Of a DNA stretch of 64,000 bases, positions 48,440 through 57,622 are shown in pieces (the first letter of the stretch is position 1; each line of letters opens with the position of its first letter). Below the pieces are notes generated by a model. That model worked only from the letters and a program-made list of their open reading frames with translations. It was not told the origin of the DNA and did no database searches. The stretch is taken from positions 248,001 to 312,000 of the forward strand of contig NZ_JABBGE010000008.1 of assembly GCF_012927245.1 (NCBI RefSeq), in the 5' to 3' direction. The DNA is from Streptomyces sp. R302 (GTDB lineage: Bacteria > Actinomycetota > Actinomycetes > Streptomycetales > Streptomycetaceae). The translations under genes and the position numbers were made by a program.

Positions 48440-49590
48440 GGATCGGAATCGTCTGCCCGTACTCCTGGGACGTACCGGGCGGCGTCCAGTTCCACATCCG
48501 CGACCTCGCGGAGCACCTGATCCGGCTGGGGCACGAGGTCTCCGTCCTGGCCCCCGCCGACGACGACACCCCGCTGCCGCCGTACGTCGTCTCCGCCGGC
48601 CGCGCCGTGCCCGTCTCGTACAACGGCTCGGTGGCCCGGCTCAGCTTCGGCTTCCTCTCCGCCGCGCGGGTCCGCCGCTGGCTGCACGACGGCACCTTCG
48701 ACGTCGTCCACATCCACGAGCCGACCTCGCCCTCGCTCGGCCTGCTCACCTGCTGGGCGGCGCAGGGCCCGATCGTCGCCACCTTCCACACCTCGAACCC
48801 GCGCTCGCGGGCGATGCTGGCCGCCTACCCGATCCTCCAGCCGGCGCTGGAGAAGATCAGCGCCCGGATCGCGGTCAGCGAGTACGCGCGCCGGACCCTG
48901 GTGGAGCACCTCGGCGGCGACGCCGTCGTCATCCCCAACGGCGTCGACGTCGACTTCTTCGCCGGCGCGGAGCCGAAGGCGGAGTGGCAGGGGGAGACGC
49001 TGGGCTTCATCGGCCGCATCGACGAACCCCGCAAGGGCCTGCCCGTCCTGATTAAGGCGCTGCCCCGGATCCTCACCGAGCGCCCCGGCGCCCGCCTGCT
49101 GGTCGCCGGGCGCGGCGACGAGGAGGAGGCGGTGGCGACGCTGCCGCCCGAGATGCGCTCCCGGGTGGAGTTCCTCGGCATGGTCAGCGACGAGGACAAG
49201 GCGCGGCTGCTGCGCAGCGTCGACGTGTACGTGGCGCCCAACACCGGCGGCGAGTCCTTCGGCATCATCCTCGTCGAGGCCCTCTCGGCCGGCGCACCGG
49301 TCCTCGCCGCCGATCTGGACGCCTTCGCGCAGGTCCTGGACCAGGGCGCGGCGGGCGAACTCTTCGCCAACGAGGACGCGGACGCGCTGGCGGACGCGGC
49401 GATCCGGCTGCTCGGCGACCCCGCCCGGCGCGCCGAGCTGAGCACGCGCGGCTCGGCGCACGTGCGGCGCTTCGACTGGTCCACGGTCGGCGCGGACATC
49501 CTGGCGGTCTACGAGACGGTCACCGACGGCGCGGCCGCCGTCGACACGGACGAGAAGACGGGCGGCCTCCGGGCCAGGCTGGGGCTGTAG
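48436..49590 (+). CDS. pimA: Phosphatidyl-myo-inositol alpha-mannosyltransferase (GT4)
   Basis: This 384-residue GT-B glycosyltransferase probably transfers the first mannose from GDP-mannose to phosphatidylinositol on the cytosolic face. The N-terminal acceptor-side motif is CPYSWDVPGGVQFHIRDLAE (about residues 7-26), the middle segment is HIHEPTSPSLGLL, and the EX7E catalytic motif is ESFGIILVEALSAGAPVLA (about 275-293). Length and motifs match PimA. It ends the PIM operon; the next gene starts 63 nt later. Confidence 0.93.
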   Translation: MRIGIVCPYSWDVPGGVQFHIRDLAEHLIRLGHEVSVLAPADDDTPLPPYVVSAGRAVPVSYNGSVARLSFGFLSAARVRRWLHDGTFDVVHIHEPTSPSLGLLTCWAAQGPIVATFHTSNPRSRAMLAAYPILQPALEKISARIAVSEYARRTLVEHLGGDAVVIPNGVDVDFFAGAEPKAEWQGETLGFIGRIDEPRKGLPVLIKALPRILTERPGARLLVAGRGDEEEAVATLPPEMRSRVEFLGMVSDEDKARLLRSVDVYVAPNTGGESFGIILVEALSAGAPVLAADLDAFAQVLDQGAAGELFANEDADALADAAIRLLGDPARRAELSTRGSAHVRRFDWSTVGADILAVYETVTDGAAAVDTDEKTGGLRARLGL

Positions 49591-49653
49591 CCGCCGGTCG
49601 AGGCCGGGGCGGAAGGCCGGCTCGCGGCTGCCGCCCGGGTAGCCTGTCCGCCC

Positions 49654-50196
49654 GTGACCGAAACCCTGATCTGGACCGTTGTCGCGCTGATCTTCATCGG
49701 CGTCTACCTGAGCTGGACCGCCGGCCGGCTCGACCGGCTGCACACGAGGATCGACGCGGCGCGGGCCGCGCTCGACGCGCAGTTGCTGCGGCGGGCCTCG
49801 GTCACGCAGGAGCTGGCCACCTCGGGGGTGCTCGATCCGGCCGCCTCGATCGTGCTGTACGAGGCGGCGCACGCGGCGCGGCAGGCGGAGGAGGACCATC
49901 GGGAGGTCGCCGAGAGCGAGCTGAGCCAGGCGCTGCGGGCCGTCTTCGGGGAGCCGGAGCAGGTGGAGCTCGTACGGGAGGCGCCCGGCGGCGAGGAGGC
50001 CGCGGGGGAGCTGGCCGCGGCCGTTCGGCGGGTTCCCATGGCGCGGCGGTTCCACAACGACGCCGTGCGGGCCGCGCGGGCCCTGCGGCGGCATCGCAAG
50101 GTCCGGTGGTTCCGGCTCGCGGGCCACGCGCCCTTCCCGATGGCCTTCGAAATGGACGACGAGCCGCCGGTGGCCCTGGCAGATCGTCCCTCGTGA
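49654..50196 (+). CDS. LemA-like membrane protein
   Basis: This 180-residue protein has one N-terminal helix (LIWTVVALIFIGVYLSW) followed by a long helical region, with RLHTRIDAARAALDAQLLRR (about residues 29-48) matching the LemA helix pair, and a late segment MARRFHNDAVRAARALRRHR. LemA proteins are poorly understood membrane-anchored coiled proteins. GTG 49654 is the start; TAGCCT (49640-49645) ends 8 nt before it. Confidence 0.8.
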   Translation: MTETLIWTVVALIFIGVYLSWTAGRLDRLHTRIDAARAALDAQLLRRASVTQELATSGVLDPAASIVLYEAAHAARQAEEDHREVAESELSQALRAVFGEPEQVELVREAPGGEEAAGELAAAVRRVPMARRFHNDAVRAARALRRHRKVRWFRLAGHAPFPMAFEMDDEPPVALADRPS

Positions 50197-50331
50197 TCCA
50201 CTCCGGCCTCGGATTCGCACGAAAAGGATCCACGGCCTGCATATTGGCCCTTGCTGTGGACCGCTCGTGGACTGTTTCCTCGCTCTAGTCGTCAACGCCC
50301 CGTTGAACCCGTTGTCACGAGTGAGGTTCCC

Positions 50332-51240
50332 GTGTCCAGCTCCACCACCCCCCAGTCCCCCGAGACCGGCACCGCGCGCGTCAAGCGCGGCATGGCCGAG
50401 CAGCTCAAGGGCGGCGTGATCATGGACGTGGTCAACGCCGAGCAGGCGAAGATCGCCGAGGACGCCGGCGCCGTCGCCGTCATGGCCCTGGAGCGGGTCC
50501 CCGCGGACATCCGCAAGGACGGCGGCGTGGCCCGGATGTCCGACCCGAACATGATCGAGGAGATCATCGGCGCGGTCTCCATCCCGGTGATGGCCAAGTC
50601 CCGCATCGGCCACTTCGTCGAGGCCCAGGTCCTCCAGTCCCTCGGCGTCGACTACATCGACGAGTCCGAGGTCCTCACCCCGGCCGACGAGATCAACCAC
50701 TCCGACAAGTGGGCCTTCACCACCCCCTTCGTCTGTGGCGCCACCAACCTGGGCGAGGCCCTGCGCCGCATCGCCGAGGGCGCGGCCATGATCCGCTCCA
50801 AGGGCGAGGCCGGCACCGGCAACGTCGTCGAGGCCGTCCGCCACCTGCGCCAGATCAAGAACGAGATCGCCAAGCTGCGCGGCTTCGACAACAACGAGCT
50901 CTTCGCCGCCGCCAAGGAGCTGCGCGCCCCGTACGAGCTCGTCAAGGAGGTCGCCGAGCTCGGCAAGCTCCCCGTGGTCCTCTTCTCCGCCGGTGGCGTC
51001 GCCACCCCGGCCGACGCCGCGCTGATGCGCCAGCTCGGCGCCGAGGGCGTCTTCGTCGGCTCCGGCATCTTCAAGTCGGGCGACCCGGCCAAGCGCGCCG
51101 CCGCCATCGTGAAGGCCACCACCTTCTACGACGACCCGAAGATCATCGCGGACGCCTCCCGCAACCTCGGCGAGGCCATGGTCGGCATCAACTGCGACAC
51201 CCTCCCCGAGTCCGAGCGCTACGCCAACCGGGGCTGGTAA
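50332..51240 (+). CDS. pdxS: Pyridoxal 5'-phosphate synthase subunit PdxS
   Basis: This 302-residue TIM-barrel enzyme combines ribose 5-phosphate, glyceraldehyde 3-phosphate and ammonia to make PLP. It has the signatures GGVIMDVVNAEQAKIAEDAG (about 25-44), MAKSRIGHFVEAQVL (ribose-5-phosphate lysine) and GGVATPADAALMRQLG. GTG 50332 is chosen because GAGG (50323-50326) is nearby; upstream in-frame sequence is not family-like. pdxT follows 6 nt later, so both are made in step. Confidence 0.97.
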   Translation: MSSSTTPQSPETGTARVKRGMAEQLKGGVIMDVVNAEQAKIAEDAGAVAVMALERVPADIRKDGGVARMSDPNMIEEIIGAVSIPVMAKSRIGHFVEAQVLQSLGVDYIDESEVLTPADEINHSDKWAFTTPFVCGATNLGEALRRIAEGAAMIRSKGEAGTGNVVEAVRHLRQIKNEIAKLRGFDNNELFAAAKELRAPYELVKEVAELGKLPVVLFSAGGVATPADAALMRQLGAEGVFVGSGIFKSGDPAKRAAAIVKATTFYDDPKIIADASRNLGEAMVGINCDTLPESERYANRGW

Positions 51241-51246
51241 GCACCG

Positions 51247-51837
51247 ATGAGCAGCACCCCCGTGATCGGAGTCCTGGCCCTCCAGGGCGACGTGCGGGAG
51301 CACCTGATCGCCCTGGCCGCGGCGGACGCCGTGGCCAGGCCGGTCCGGCGCCCCGAAGAGCTCGCCGAGGTCGACGGCCTGGTCCTCCCCGGCGGCGAGT
51401 CCACCACCATCTCCAAGCTGGCCGTCCTCTTCGGCCTCATGGAGCCGATCCGCGAGCGGATCGCCGCGGGCATGCCGGTCTACGGCACCTGCGCCGGCCT
51501 GATCATGCTCGCCGACAAGATCCTCGACCCGCGCTCGGGCCAGGAGACCTTCGGCGGGATCGACATGATCGTGCGCCGCAACGCCTTCGGGCGGCAGAAC
51601 GAGTCCTTCGAGGCCGGAGTCACCGTCGCGGGCATCGACACGCCCGTCGAGGGCGTCTTCATCCGCGCTCCCTGGGTGGAGTCCGTCGGCGCCCGGGCCG
51701 AGGTGCTCGCCGAGCACGACGGCCACATCGTCGCCGTCCGCCAGGGAAAGGTCCTCGCGACCTCCTTCCACCCCGAGCTCACCGGTGACCACCGCGTCCA
51801 CGAGCTCTTCGTGGACATGGTGCGCGCGGATCGGTGA
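51247..51837 (+). CDS. pdxT: Pyridoxal 5'-phosphate synthase glutaminase subunit PdxT
   Basis: This 196-residue class I glutaminase supplies ammonia to PdxS. The oxyanion and nucleophile region is YGTCAGLIMLAD (Cys about residue 81), and the His-Glu pair is SFHPELTGDHR (about 173-183). VLPGGESTTISKLA marks the glutamine-binding loop. It lies 6 nt after pdxS. Confidence 0.97.
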   Translation: MSSTPVIGVLALQGDVREHLIALAAADAVARPVRRPEELAEVDGLVLPGGESTTISKLAVLFGLMEPIRERIAAGMPVYGTCAGLIMLADKILDPRSGQETFGGIDMIVRRNAFGRQNESFEAGVTVAGIDTPVEGVFIRAPWVESVGARAEVLAEHDGHIVAVRQGKVLATSFHPELTGDHRVHELFVDMVRADR

Positions 51838-51900
51838 CACGATCCCGGTAGGATCTCTGGGGTTCGTTCAAGATGTTGGTGACGCGAAGGAGACAGGCAG

Positions 51901-52653
51901 ATGTCCGGCCACTCTAAATGGGCTACGACGAAGCACAAGAAGGCCGTGATCGACGCCAAGCGCGGCAAGCTCTTCGCGAAGCTGATCAAGAACATCGAGG
52001 TCGCGGCCCGCACCGGCGGTGCCGATCTGGACGGTAACCCGACGCTGTTCGACGCCGTCCAGAAGGCGAAGAAGCAGTCGGTCCCGAACAAGAACATCGA
52101 CTCCGCGCTCAAGCGCGGTGCCGGTCTCGAGGCCGGCGGCGCCGACTACGAGACGATCATGTACGAGGGCTACGGCCCGAACGGTGTCGCGGTCCTCATC
52201 GAGTGCCTCACCGACAACCGCAACCGTGCCGCCTCCGACGTCCGCGTCGCCATGACCCGCAACGGCGGCTCGATGGCCGACCCGGGCTCGGTCTCGTACC
52301 TGTTCAACCGCAAGGGCGTCGTCGTGCTCCCCAAGGGCGACCGGACCGAGGACGACGTCCTGGAGGTCGTGCTCGACGCGGGCGCCGAGGAGGTCAACGA
52401 CCTCGGCGAGTCCTTCGAGGTCATCAGCGAGGCCACCGACCTGGTCGCGGTCCGCACCGCGCTCCAGGAGGCCGGCTTCGACTACGACTCGGCCGAGTCC
52501 AGCTTCGTCCCGACCATGCAGGTCGAGCTCGACGAGGAGGGCGCGCGCAAGATCTTCAAGCTGATCGACGCGCTGGAGGACAGCGACGACGTGCAGAACG
52601 TCTTCGCCAACTTCGACGTCAGCGACGAGGTCATGGAGAAGGTCGACGCCTGA
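51901..52653 (+). CDS. YebC/PmpR-family regulatory protein
   Basis: The 250-residue protein has the family's invariant N-terminus MSGHSKWATTKHKKAVIDAK. YebC-like proteins act as DNA-binding regulators or, in recent work, as ribosome factors that help with proline-rich stalls. It has a good ribosome site (GAAGGAGA) before ATG 51901 and a strong terminator after it. In this lineage it sits between pdxT and ruvC, a conserved order. Confidence 0.95.
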   Translation: MSGHSKWATTKHKKAVIDAKRGKLFAKLIKNIEVAARTGGADLDGNPTLFDAVQKAKKQSVPNKNIDSALKRGAGLEAGGADYETIMYEGYGPNGVAVLIECLTDNRNRAASDVRVAMTRNGGSMADPGSVSYLFNRKGVVVLPKGDRTEDDVLEVVLDAGAEEVNDLGESFEVISEATDLVAVRTALQEAGFDYDSAESSFVPTMQVELDEEGARKIFKLIDALEDSDDVQNVFANFDVSDEVMEKVDA

Positions 52654-52667
52654 TCGAGGCCTTTCCG

Positions 52668-52707
52668 GCAGCGGGCCGACGGGGACACACCCCCGTCGGC
52701 CCGCTGC
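52668..52707 (+). terminator. Terminator after yebC-like gene
   Basis: Perfect 17-bp arms GCAGCGGGCCGACGGGG / CCCCGTCGGCCCGCTGC around ACACAC. Confidence 0.85.
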
Positions 52708-52771
52708 GTTGTCGGTGGCACCCGATAGCCTGCACGAATAGCTGATCGAAGGATCCGAGGGAGGGGGCGAC

Positions 52772-53302
52772 GTGCGCGTACTGGGGGTGGACCCGGGGCT
52801 CACCCGGTGCGGCGTCGGCGTGGTCGAGGGCGTCGCCGGACGGCCGCTGACCATGCTCGGGGTCGGCGTGGTCCGCACCCCCGCCGAGGCCGACATCGGC
52901 CACCGCCTCGTCGGCATCGAGCGCGGCATCGAGGAGTGGATCGACCGCTTCCAGCCCGAACTGGTCGCCGTGGAGCGGGTGTTCAGCCAGCACAACGTCC
53001 GTACGGTGATGGGCACCGCCCAGGCCAGCGCGGTCGCCATGCTCTGCGCCGCCCGGCGCGGCATCCCCGTCGCCCTGCACACCCCCAGCGAGGTCAAGGC
53101 CGCCGTCACCGGCTCGGGACGCGCCGACAAGGCCCAGGTCGGCGCCATGGTCACCCGGGTGCTGAGGCTCGCCGCCCCGCCCAAGCCGGCCGACGCCGCC
53201 GACGCGCTCGCCCTCGCCATCTGCCACATCTGGCGGGCCCCCGCCCAGAACCGCCTCCAGCAGGCCGTCGCCCTGCACGCCTCGAAAGGCCGCACGTCAT
53301 GA
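52772..53302 (+). CDS. ruvC: Holliday junction endonuclease RuvC
   Basis: This 176-residue resolvase cuts four-way DNA junctions moved by RuvAB. Catalytic acidic residues are seen in LGVDPGLTRCGVGVVEG (Asp 7), VAVERVFSQHNVRTVMGTAQ (Glu about 69) and PKPADAADALALAICHI (final Asp pair). GTG 52772 has GGAGGGGGCG-like sequence just upstream. Its stop overlaps the ruvA ATG. Confidence 0.97.
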   Translation: MRVLGVDPGLTRCGVGVVEGVAGRPLTMLGVGVVRTPAEADIGHRLVGIERGIEEWIDRFQPELVAVERVFSQHNVRTVMGTAQASAVAMLCAARRGIPVALHTPSEVKAAVTGSGRADKAQVGAMVTRVLRLAAPPKPADAADALALAICHIWRAPAQNRLQQAVALHASKGRTS

Positions 53303-53931
53303 TCGCCTTCGTCAGCGGCCCGGTCGCCGCCCTCGCCCCCACGACCGCCGTCGTCGAGGTCGGCGGCGTCGGCATGGCCGTCCAGTGCACGCCGAACACC
53401 CTGGCCGGCCTCCGGATCGGCGAGCACGCCCGGCTCGCCACCTCCCTCGTCGTCCGGGAGGACTCCCTCACGCTGTACGGCTTCGCCGACGACGACGAGC
53501 GCCAGGTCTTCGAACTGCTCCAGACCGCCAGCGGCGTCGGCCCCCGGCTCGCCCAGGCCATGCTCGGCGTCCACAGCCCCGACGCGCTCCGCCTCGCCGT
53601 CTCCACCGGCGACGAGAAGGCCCTCACGGCCGTTCCCGGCATCGGCAAGAAGGGCGCCCAGAAGCTCCTTCTCGAACTGAAGGACAAGCTCGGCCAGCCC
53701 CTCGGCAGCAGCGGCCTCGTCGGCCAGCAGCGCGCCGTCGCCACCGGCCCCGCGCCCTGGACCGAGCAGCTCACCGCCGCCCTCGTCGGCCTCGGCTACG
53801 CGAGCCGGGAGGCCGAGGAGGCCGTCGCCGCCGTCACCCCGCAGGCCGAGGCCGCGCTCGCCGAGACCGGCTCCGCACCCGTGCCCCAGCTGCTGCGCGC
53901 CGCCCTCCAGACGCTCAACCGAGCCCGCTGA
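53299..53931 (+). CDS. ruvA: Holliday junction branch-migration protein RuvA
   Basis: This 210-residue protein has an OB-fold domain I (about 1-62), a double helix-hairpin-helix domain II (about 70-140, ASGVGPRLAQAMLG and VPGIGKKGAQKLLLELKDKL) and a C-terminal domain III that activates RuvB. It clamps the junction as a tetramer. It is coupled to ruvC by a 4-nt overlap. Confidence 0.97.
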   Translation: MIAFVSGPVAALAPTTAVVEVGGVGMAVQCTPNTLAGLRIGEHARLATSLVVREDSLTLYGFADDDERQVFELLQTASGVGPRLAQAMLGVHSPDALRLAVSTGDEKALTAVPGIGKKGAQKLLLELKDKLGQPLGSSGLVGQQRAVATGPAPWTEQLTAALVGLGYASREAEEAVAAVTPQAEAALAETGSAPVPQLLRAALQTLNRAR

Positions 53932-53969
53932 CCGCGGCCGACCCCGCCCGTACGAAGGAAGACACCACC

Positions 53970-55061
53970 GTGAACTGGGACGACGAGACGGCATCCGCCC
54001 CCGAGGAGCGGATCGTCGGCGCCGCCGCCGAGGGCGACGACCAGGCCGTCGAGGCCGCCCTGCGCCCCAAGGACCTCGGCGAGTTCATCGGCCAGGAGAA
54101 GGTCCGCCAGCAGCTCGACCTCGTCCTCAAGGCCGCCCGCCAGCGCGGCGCCACCGCCGACCACGTGCTGCTCTCCGGCGCCCCGGGCCTCGGCAAGACC
54201 ACCCTGTCGATGATCATCGCCGCGGAGATGAACGCGCCGATCCGGATCACCTCCGGCCCCGCCATCCAGCACGCCGGCGACCTCGCCGCGATCCTCTCCT
54301 CCCTCCAGGAGGGCGAGATCCTCTTCCTCGACGAGATCCACCGGATGTCCCGGCCCGCCGAGGAGATGCTCTACATGGCGATGGAGGACTTCCGCGTCGA
54401 CGTCATCGTCGGCAAGGGCCCCGGCGCCACCGCCATCCCCCTCGACCTGCCGCCGTTCACCCTGGTCGGCGCCACCACCCGGGCTGGCCTGCTGCCGCCG
54501 CCGCTGCGCGACCGCTTCGGCTTCACCGCCCACATGGAGTTCTACGAGCCGCACGAGCTGGAGCGGGTCGTCACCCGCTCCGCCGGCCTCCTCGACGTGG
54601 AGATCGACCCCGCCGGCGCCGCCGAGATCGCCGGCCGCTCCCGCGGCACCCCCCGCATCGCCAACCGGCTGCTCCGCCGCGTCCGCGACTACGCCCAGGT
54701 GAGGGCCGACGGAGTGATCACCCGCGAGATCGCCGGTGCCGCCCTCGGCGTGTACGAGGTCGACAGCCGCGGCCTCGACCGCCTCGACCGCGCCGTCCTG
54801 GAGGCCCTCCTGAAGCTCTTCGGCGGCGGTCCCGTCGGCCTCTCCACCCTCGCCGTCGCCGTGGGCGAGGAGCGCGAGACCGTCGAGGAGGTCGCCGAAC
54901 CCTTCCTCGTACGCGAGGGACTGCTGGCCCGTACGCCCCGTGGCCGGGTCGCCACGCCGGCGGCATGGACCCACCTCGGACTGGTCCCGCCGCAGGCAGC
55001 GGGCCCGGCCGGGACTTCCGGAGCGGCGGGATCCGGACAACAGGGGCTCTTCGGCGCCTGA
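53970..55061 (+). CDS. ruvB: Holliday junction branch-migration helicase RuvB
   Basis: This 363-residue AAA+ motor has Walker A SGAPGLGKTTLSMIIAAE (about residues 69-86), Walker B LFLDEIHRM, sensor 1 LVGATTRAGLLPPPLRDRFG and a C-terminal winged helix. GTG 53970 has GAAGGAAG upstream. A short acidic N-terminus and a Gly-rich tail ending GQQGLFGA are the only additions. It completes the ruvCAB operon. Confidence 0.97.
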   Translation: MNWDDETASAPEERIVGAAAEGDDQAVEAALRPKDLGEFIGQEKVRQQLDLVLKAARQRGATADHVLLSGAPGLGKTTLSMIIAAEMNAPIRITSGPAIQHAGDLAAILSSLQEGEILFLDEIHRMSRPAEEMLYMAMEDFRVDVIVGKGPGATAIPLDLPPFTLVGATTRAGLLPPPLRDRFGFTAHMEFYEPHELERVVTRSAGLLDVEIDPAGAAEIAGRSRGTPRIANRLLRRVRDYAQVRADGVITREIAGAALGVYEVDSRGLDRLDRAVLEALLKLFGGGPVGLSTLAVAVGEERETVEEVAEPFLVREGLLARTPRGRVATPAAWTHLGLVPPQAAGPAGTSGAAGSGQQGLFGA

Positions 55062-55247
55062 GGCCGCTGTGACGGGCGGGTGACGGCGCGGAGTCTCGCC
55101 CGACGAGGAACCACGGTGCCATGCTGGGCGTTGTTCCATCGATGCGGACTCGCCTAGACTCCGCCGATGCCGCCCTTTCCGGCGGCGTACCCACCCCCGA
55201 AGATCAGGCCGCGGGTTCTCCGTGACCGTGCGAAGGATTTCCGTCCC

Positions 55248-55697
55248 GTGAATAACATCGGCATGCTCCTCCCCTTCATCGTGCTCATCGGGGCGATGTT
55301 CCTGATGACCCGCTCTGCCAAGAAGAAGCAGGCACAGGCGGCGGAGATGCGCAACCAGATGCAGCCCGGCACCGGCGTACGCACGATCGGGGGAATGTAC
55401 GCCACCGTCAAGGAGATCCAGGACGAGACCGTCCTGCTCGAGGTCGCGCCCGGCGTCCACGCCGTCTACGCGAAGAACTCCATCGGCGCGGTCCTCGACG
55501 ACGCCGAGTACAACCGGATCGTCCACGGCGACACCGACGAGGACGTCGCCGACGACTCCGAGACCGTCGTCCCGGACGACGCCTCCTCGCTGACCGAGGT
55601 CGCCGACGAGGCGCCCAAGGCCGATCTGACGAAGAAGTCGGACGCGGCCGAGTCCGAGAAGGACGGCAAGACCGACGGCGAGACCGAGGCGAAGTAA
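55248..55697 (+). CDS. yajC: Preprotein translocase accessory subunit YajC
   Basis: The 149-residue product has one N-terminal helix (NIGMLLPFIVLIGAMFLMTR) and the YajC core (MQPGTGVRTIGGMYATVKEI). An acidic tail from about residue 90 (DTDEDVADDSETVVPDDASS) is longer than in E. coli. It associates with SecDF. GTG 55248 is the preferred start, with GAAGGA upstream. secD follows 148 nt later. Confidence 0.92.
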   Translation: MNNIGMLLPFIVLIGAMFLMTRSAKKKQAQAAEMRNQMQPGTGVRTIGGMYATVKEIQDETVLLEVAPGVHAVYAKNSIGAVLDDAEYNRIVHGDTDEDVADDSETVVPDDASSLTEVADEAPKADLTKKSDAAESEKDGKTDGETEAK

Positions 55698-55845
55698 CGC
55701 GCGTCCGGCACCGCGGCCCCACGCCCACCGGCGCGGCCGCGGCCGGACACGGTCCGACGTCTGCGGGGGATGGTCCCCACACACACTTCGTGGCCTCCGT
55801 GCGCCCACCCGGCGCCCGGACGGTTTGGACAGGGAGAAACGACAG

Positions 55846-57621
55846 GTGGCAGCACCGAAGAAGGGTCGAAGGCCGGCGGGGGGACAGAGCCGGCCCGGCC
55901 GCGCCCTGGCGCTCATTCTGATCGCCATGGTCGCGCTCACCGGCGGCATGTTCTGGTCGGGGCACACCACCCCGCGCCTCGGCATCGACCTCGCCGGCGG
56001 CACGTCGATCACGCTCAAGGCCAAGGCGGAGCCCGGCCAGGAGTCCGCGGTCAACGAGACCAACATGAACACGGCGGTCGGCATCATCGAGCGCCGCGTC
56101 AACGGTCTCGGCGTCTCCGAGGCCGAGGTCCAGACGCAGGGCCGCGAGAACATCATCGTCAACATCCCCAAGGGGACGAACGAGAAGCAGGCCCGCGAGC
56201 AGGTCGGCACCACCGCCCAGCTCTACTTCCGGCCCGTGCTCGCCGTCGCGGCCGCCTCGCCCGAGCCGGCGCCCACCGCGACCCCCTCGGGCTCGGCCAC
56301 GCCGAAGCCCTCCGCGTCCACCTCCGCGGGTGACAAGAAGTCGGCCACGCCGACCGCCACCGCCTCCACCCAGGGCCGTGCGCTCTCCGAGGCCCTCAAG
56401 GCCCCGAGCGCCACGGGCACGCCCACGCCCACCGGCTCCGCCTCCGGCGCGCCGAAGGCGAGCGGCACCCCGAAGCCGAGCGGCACCCCGCAGGCGACCC
56501 CGTCCGCGGACGCCGACACCGCCGCCCTCCAGCAGAAGTTCGCCACCCTGAACTGCCTGGACCCCAAGCAGCGCACCGGCGCCGCGGCCGGCACCAAGCC
56601 CACCGACACGATCGTCGCCTGCGGCAAGAACGCGATCGACCAGTGGGAGAAGTACCTCCTCGGTCCCGCCGAGGTCGAGGGCCGTGACGTCGACGACGCC
56701 AAGGCCGCCATCGACCAGCAGACCGGCCAGTGGATCGTGGACATGGAGTTCACGAGCGCCGGCTCGAAGAAGTTCCAGTCGATCACCGGCAAGCTCTCGC
56801 AGCAGACCGAGCCGCAGAACCAGTTCGCGATCGTCCTCGACGGCGAGGTCGTCTCGGCGCCCCGCGTGCAGACCACGCTCAGCGCCAACGCGCAGATCTC
56901 CGGCAGCTTCAACCAGCAGTCCGCGCAGGACCTCGGCAACATCCTCGCCTACGGTGCCCTGCCGCTCTCCTTCGACACCCAGAGCGTCGACACCGTCACC
57001 GCCGCCCTCGGCGGCGACCAGCTGGAGGCCGGCCTCATCGCCGGAGCCATCGGTCTCGCCCTGGTCATCATCTACCTGGTGGTCTACTACCGCGGCCTGT
57101 CGTTCATCGCGATCCTCAGCCTCGGCGTCTCCGCCCTGCTCACCTACGTGATCATGGCCCTGCTCGGCCCGGCCATCGGCTTCGCGCTGAACCTGCCGGC
57201 CGTCTGCGGAGCCATCGTCGCCATCGGCATCACCGCGGACTCGTTCATCGTGTACTTCGAGCGCATCCGCGACGAGATCCGCGAGGGCCGCACCCTGCGT
57301 CCGGCCGTCGAGCGCGCCTGGCCGCGCGCCCGCCGCACGATCCTGGTCTCCGACTTCGTGTCGTTCCTCGCCGCCGCGGTGCTCTTCATCGTCACCGTCG
57401 GCAAGGTCCAGGGCTTCGCGTTCACGCTCGGCCTGACCACCCTGCTCGACGTCGTCGTGGTGTTCCTCTTCACCAAGCCGGTGATGACGCTGCTCGCCCG
57501 CACGAAGTTCTTCGGCAACGGCCACAAGCTGTCCGGCCTCGACCCGAAGAGCCTGGGCGCCAAGCCGCCGCTGCGCCGCACCCGTCGTACCACCGCCCCC
57601 GTCGCCCCGAAGGAGGCGTGA
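55846..57621 (+). CDS. secD: Protein translocase subunit SecD with Pro/Ser/Thr insert
   Basis: With SecF it uses the proton gradient to help pull proteins out of the Sec channel. The 591-residue SecD has TM1 (ALALILIAMVALTGGMFW), the P1 domain with LGIDLAGGTSITLKAKAEPG, and five C-terminal helices with the conserved GIALVIIYLVVYYRG-like and ITADSFIVYFERIRDEIREG segments. Between about residues 142 and 228 an Ala/Pro/Ser/Thr insert occurs (PTATPSGSATPKPSASTSAG and on), a low-complexity loop outside the membrane. GTG 55846 has AGGGAG upstream. Confidence 0.95.
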   Translation: MAAPKKGRRPAGGQSRPGRALALILIAMVALTGGMFWSGHTTPRLGIDLAGGTSITLKAKAEPGQESAVNETNMNTAVGIIERRVNGLGVSEAEVQTQGRENIIVNIPKGTNEKQAREQVGTTAQLYFRPVLAVAAASPEPAPTATPSGSATPKPSASTSAGDKKSATPTATASTQGRALSEALKAPSATGTPTPTGSASGAPKASGTPKPSGTPQATPSADADTAALQQKFATLNCLDPKQRTGAAAGTKPTDTIVACGKNAIDQWEKYLLGPAEVEGRDVDDAKAAIDQQTGQWIVDMEFTSAGSKKFQSITGKLSQQTEPQNQFAIVLDGEVVSAPRVQTTLSANAQISGSFNQQSAQDLGNILAYGALPLSFDTQSVDTVTAALGGDQLEAGLIAGAIGLALVIIYLVVYYRGLSFIAILSLGVSALLTYVIMALLGPAIGFALNLPAVCGAIVAIGITADSFIVYFERIRDEIREGRTLRPAVERAWPRARRTILVSDFVSFLAAAVLFIVTVGKVQGFAFTLGLTTLLDVVVVFLFTKPVMTLLARTKFFGNGHKLSGLDPKSLGAKPPLRRTRRTTAPVAPKEA

Positions 57622-57622
57622 G

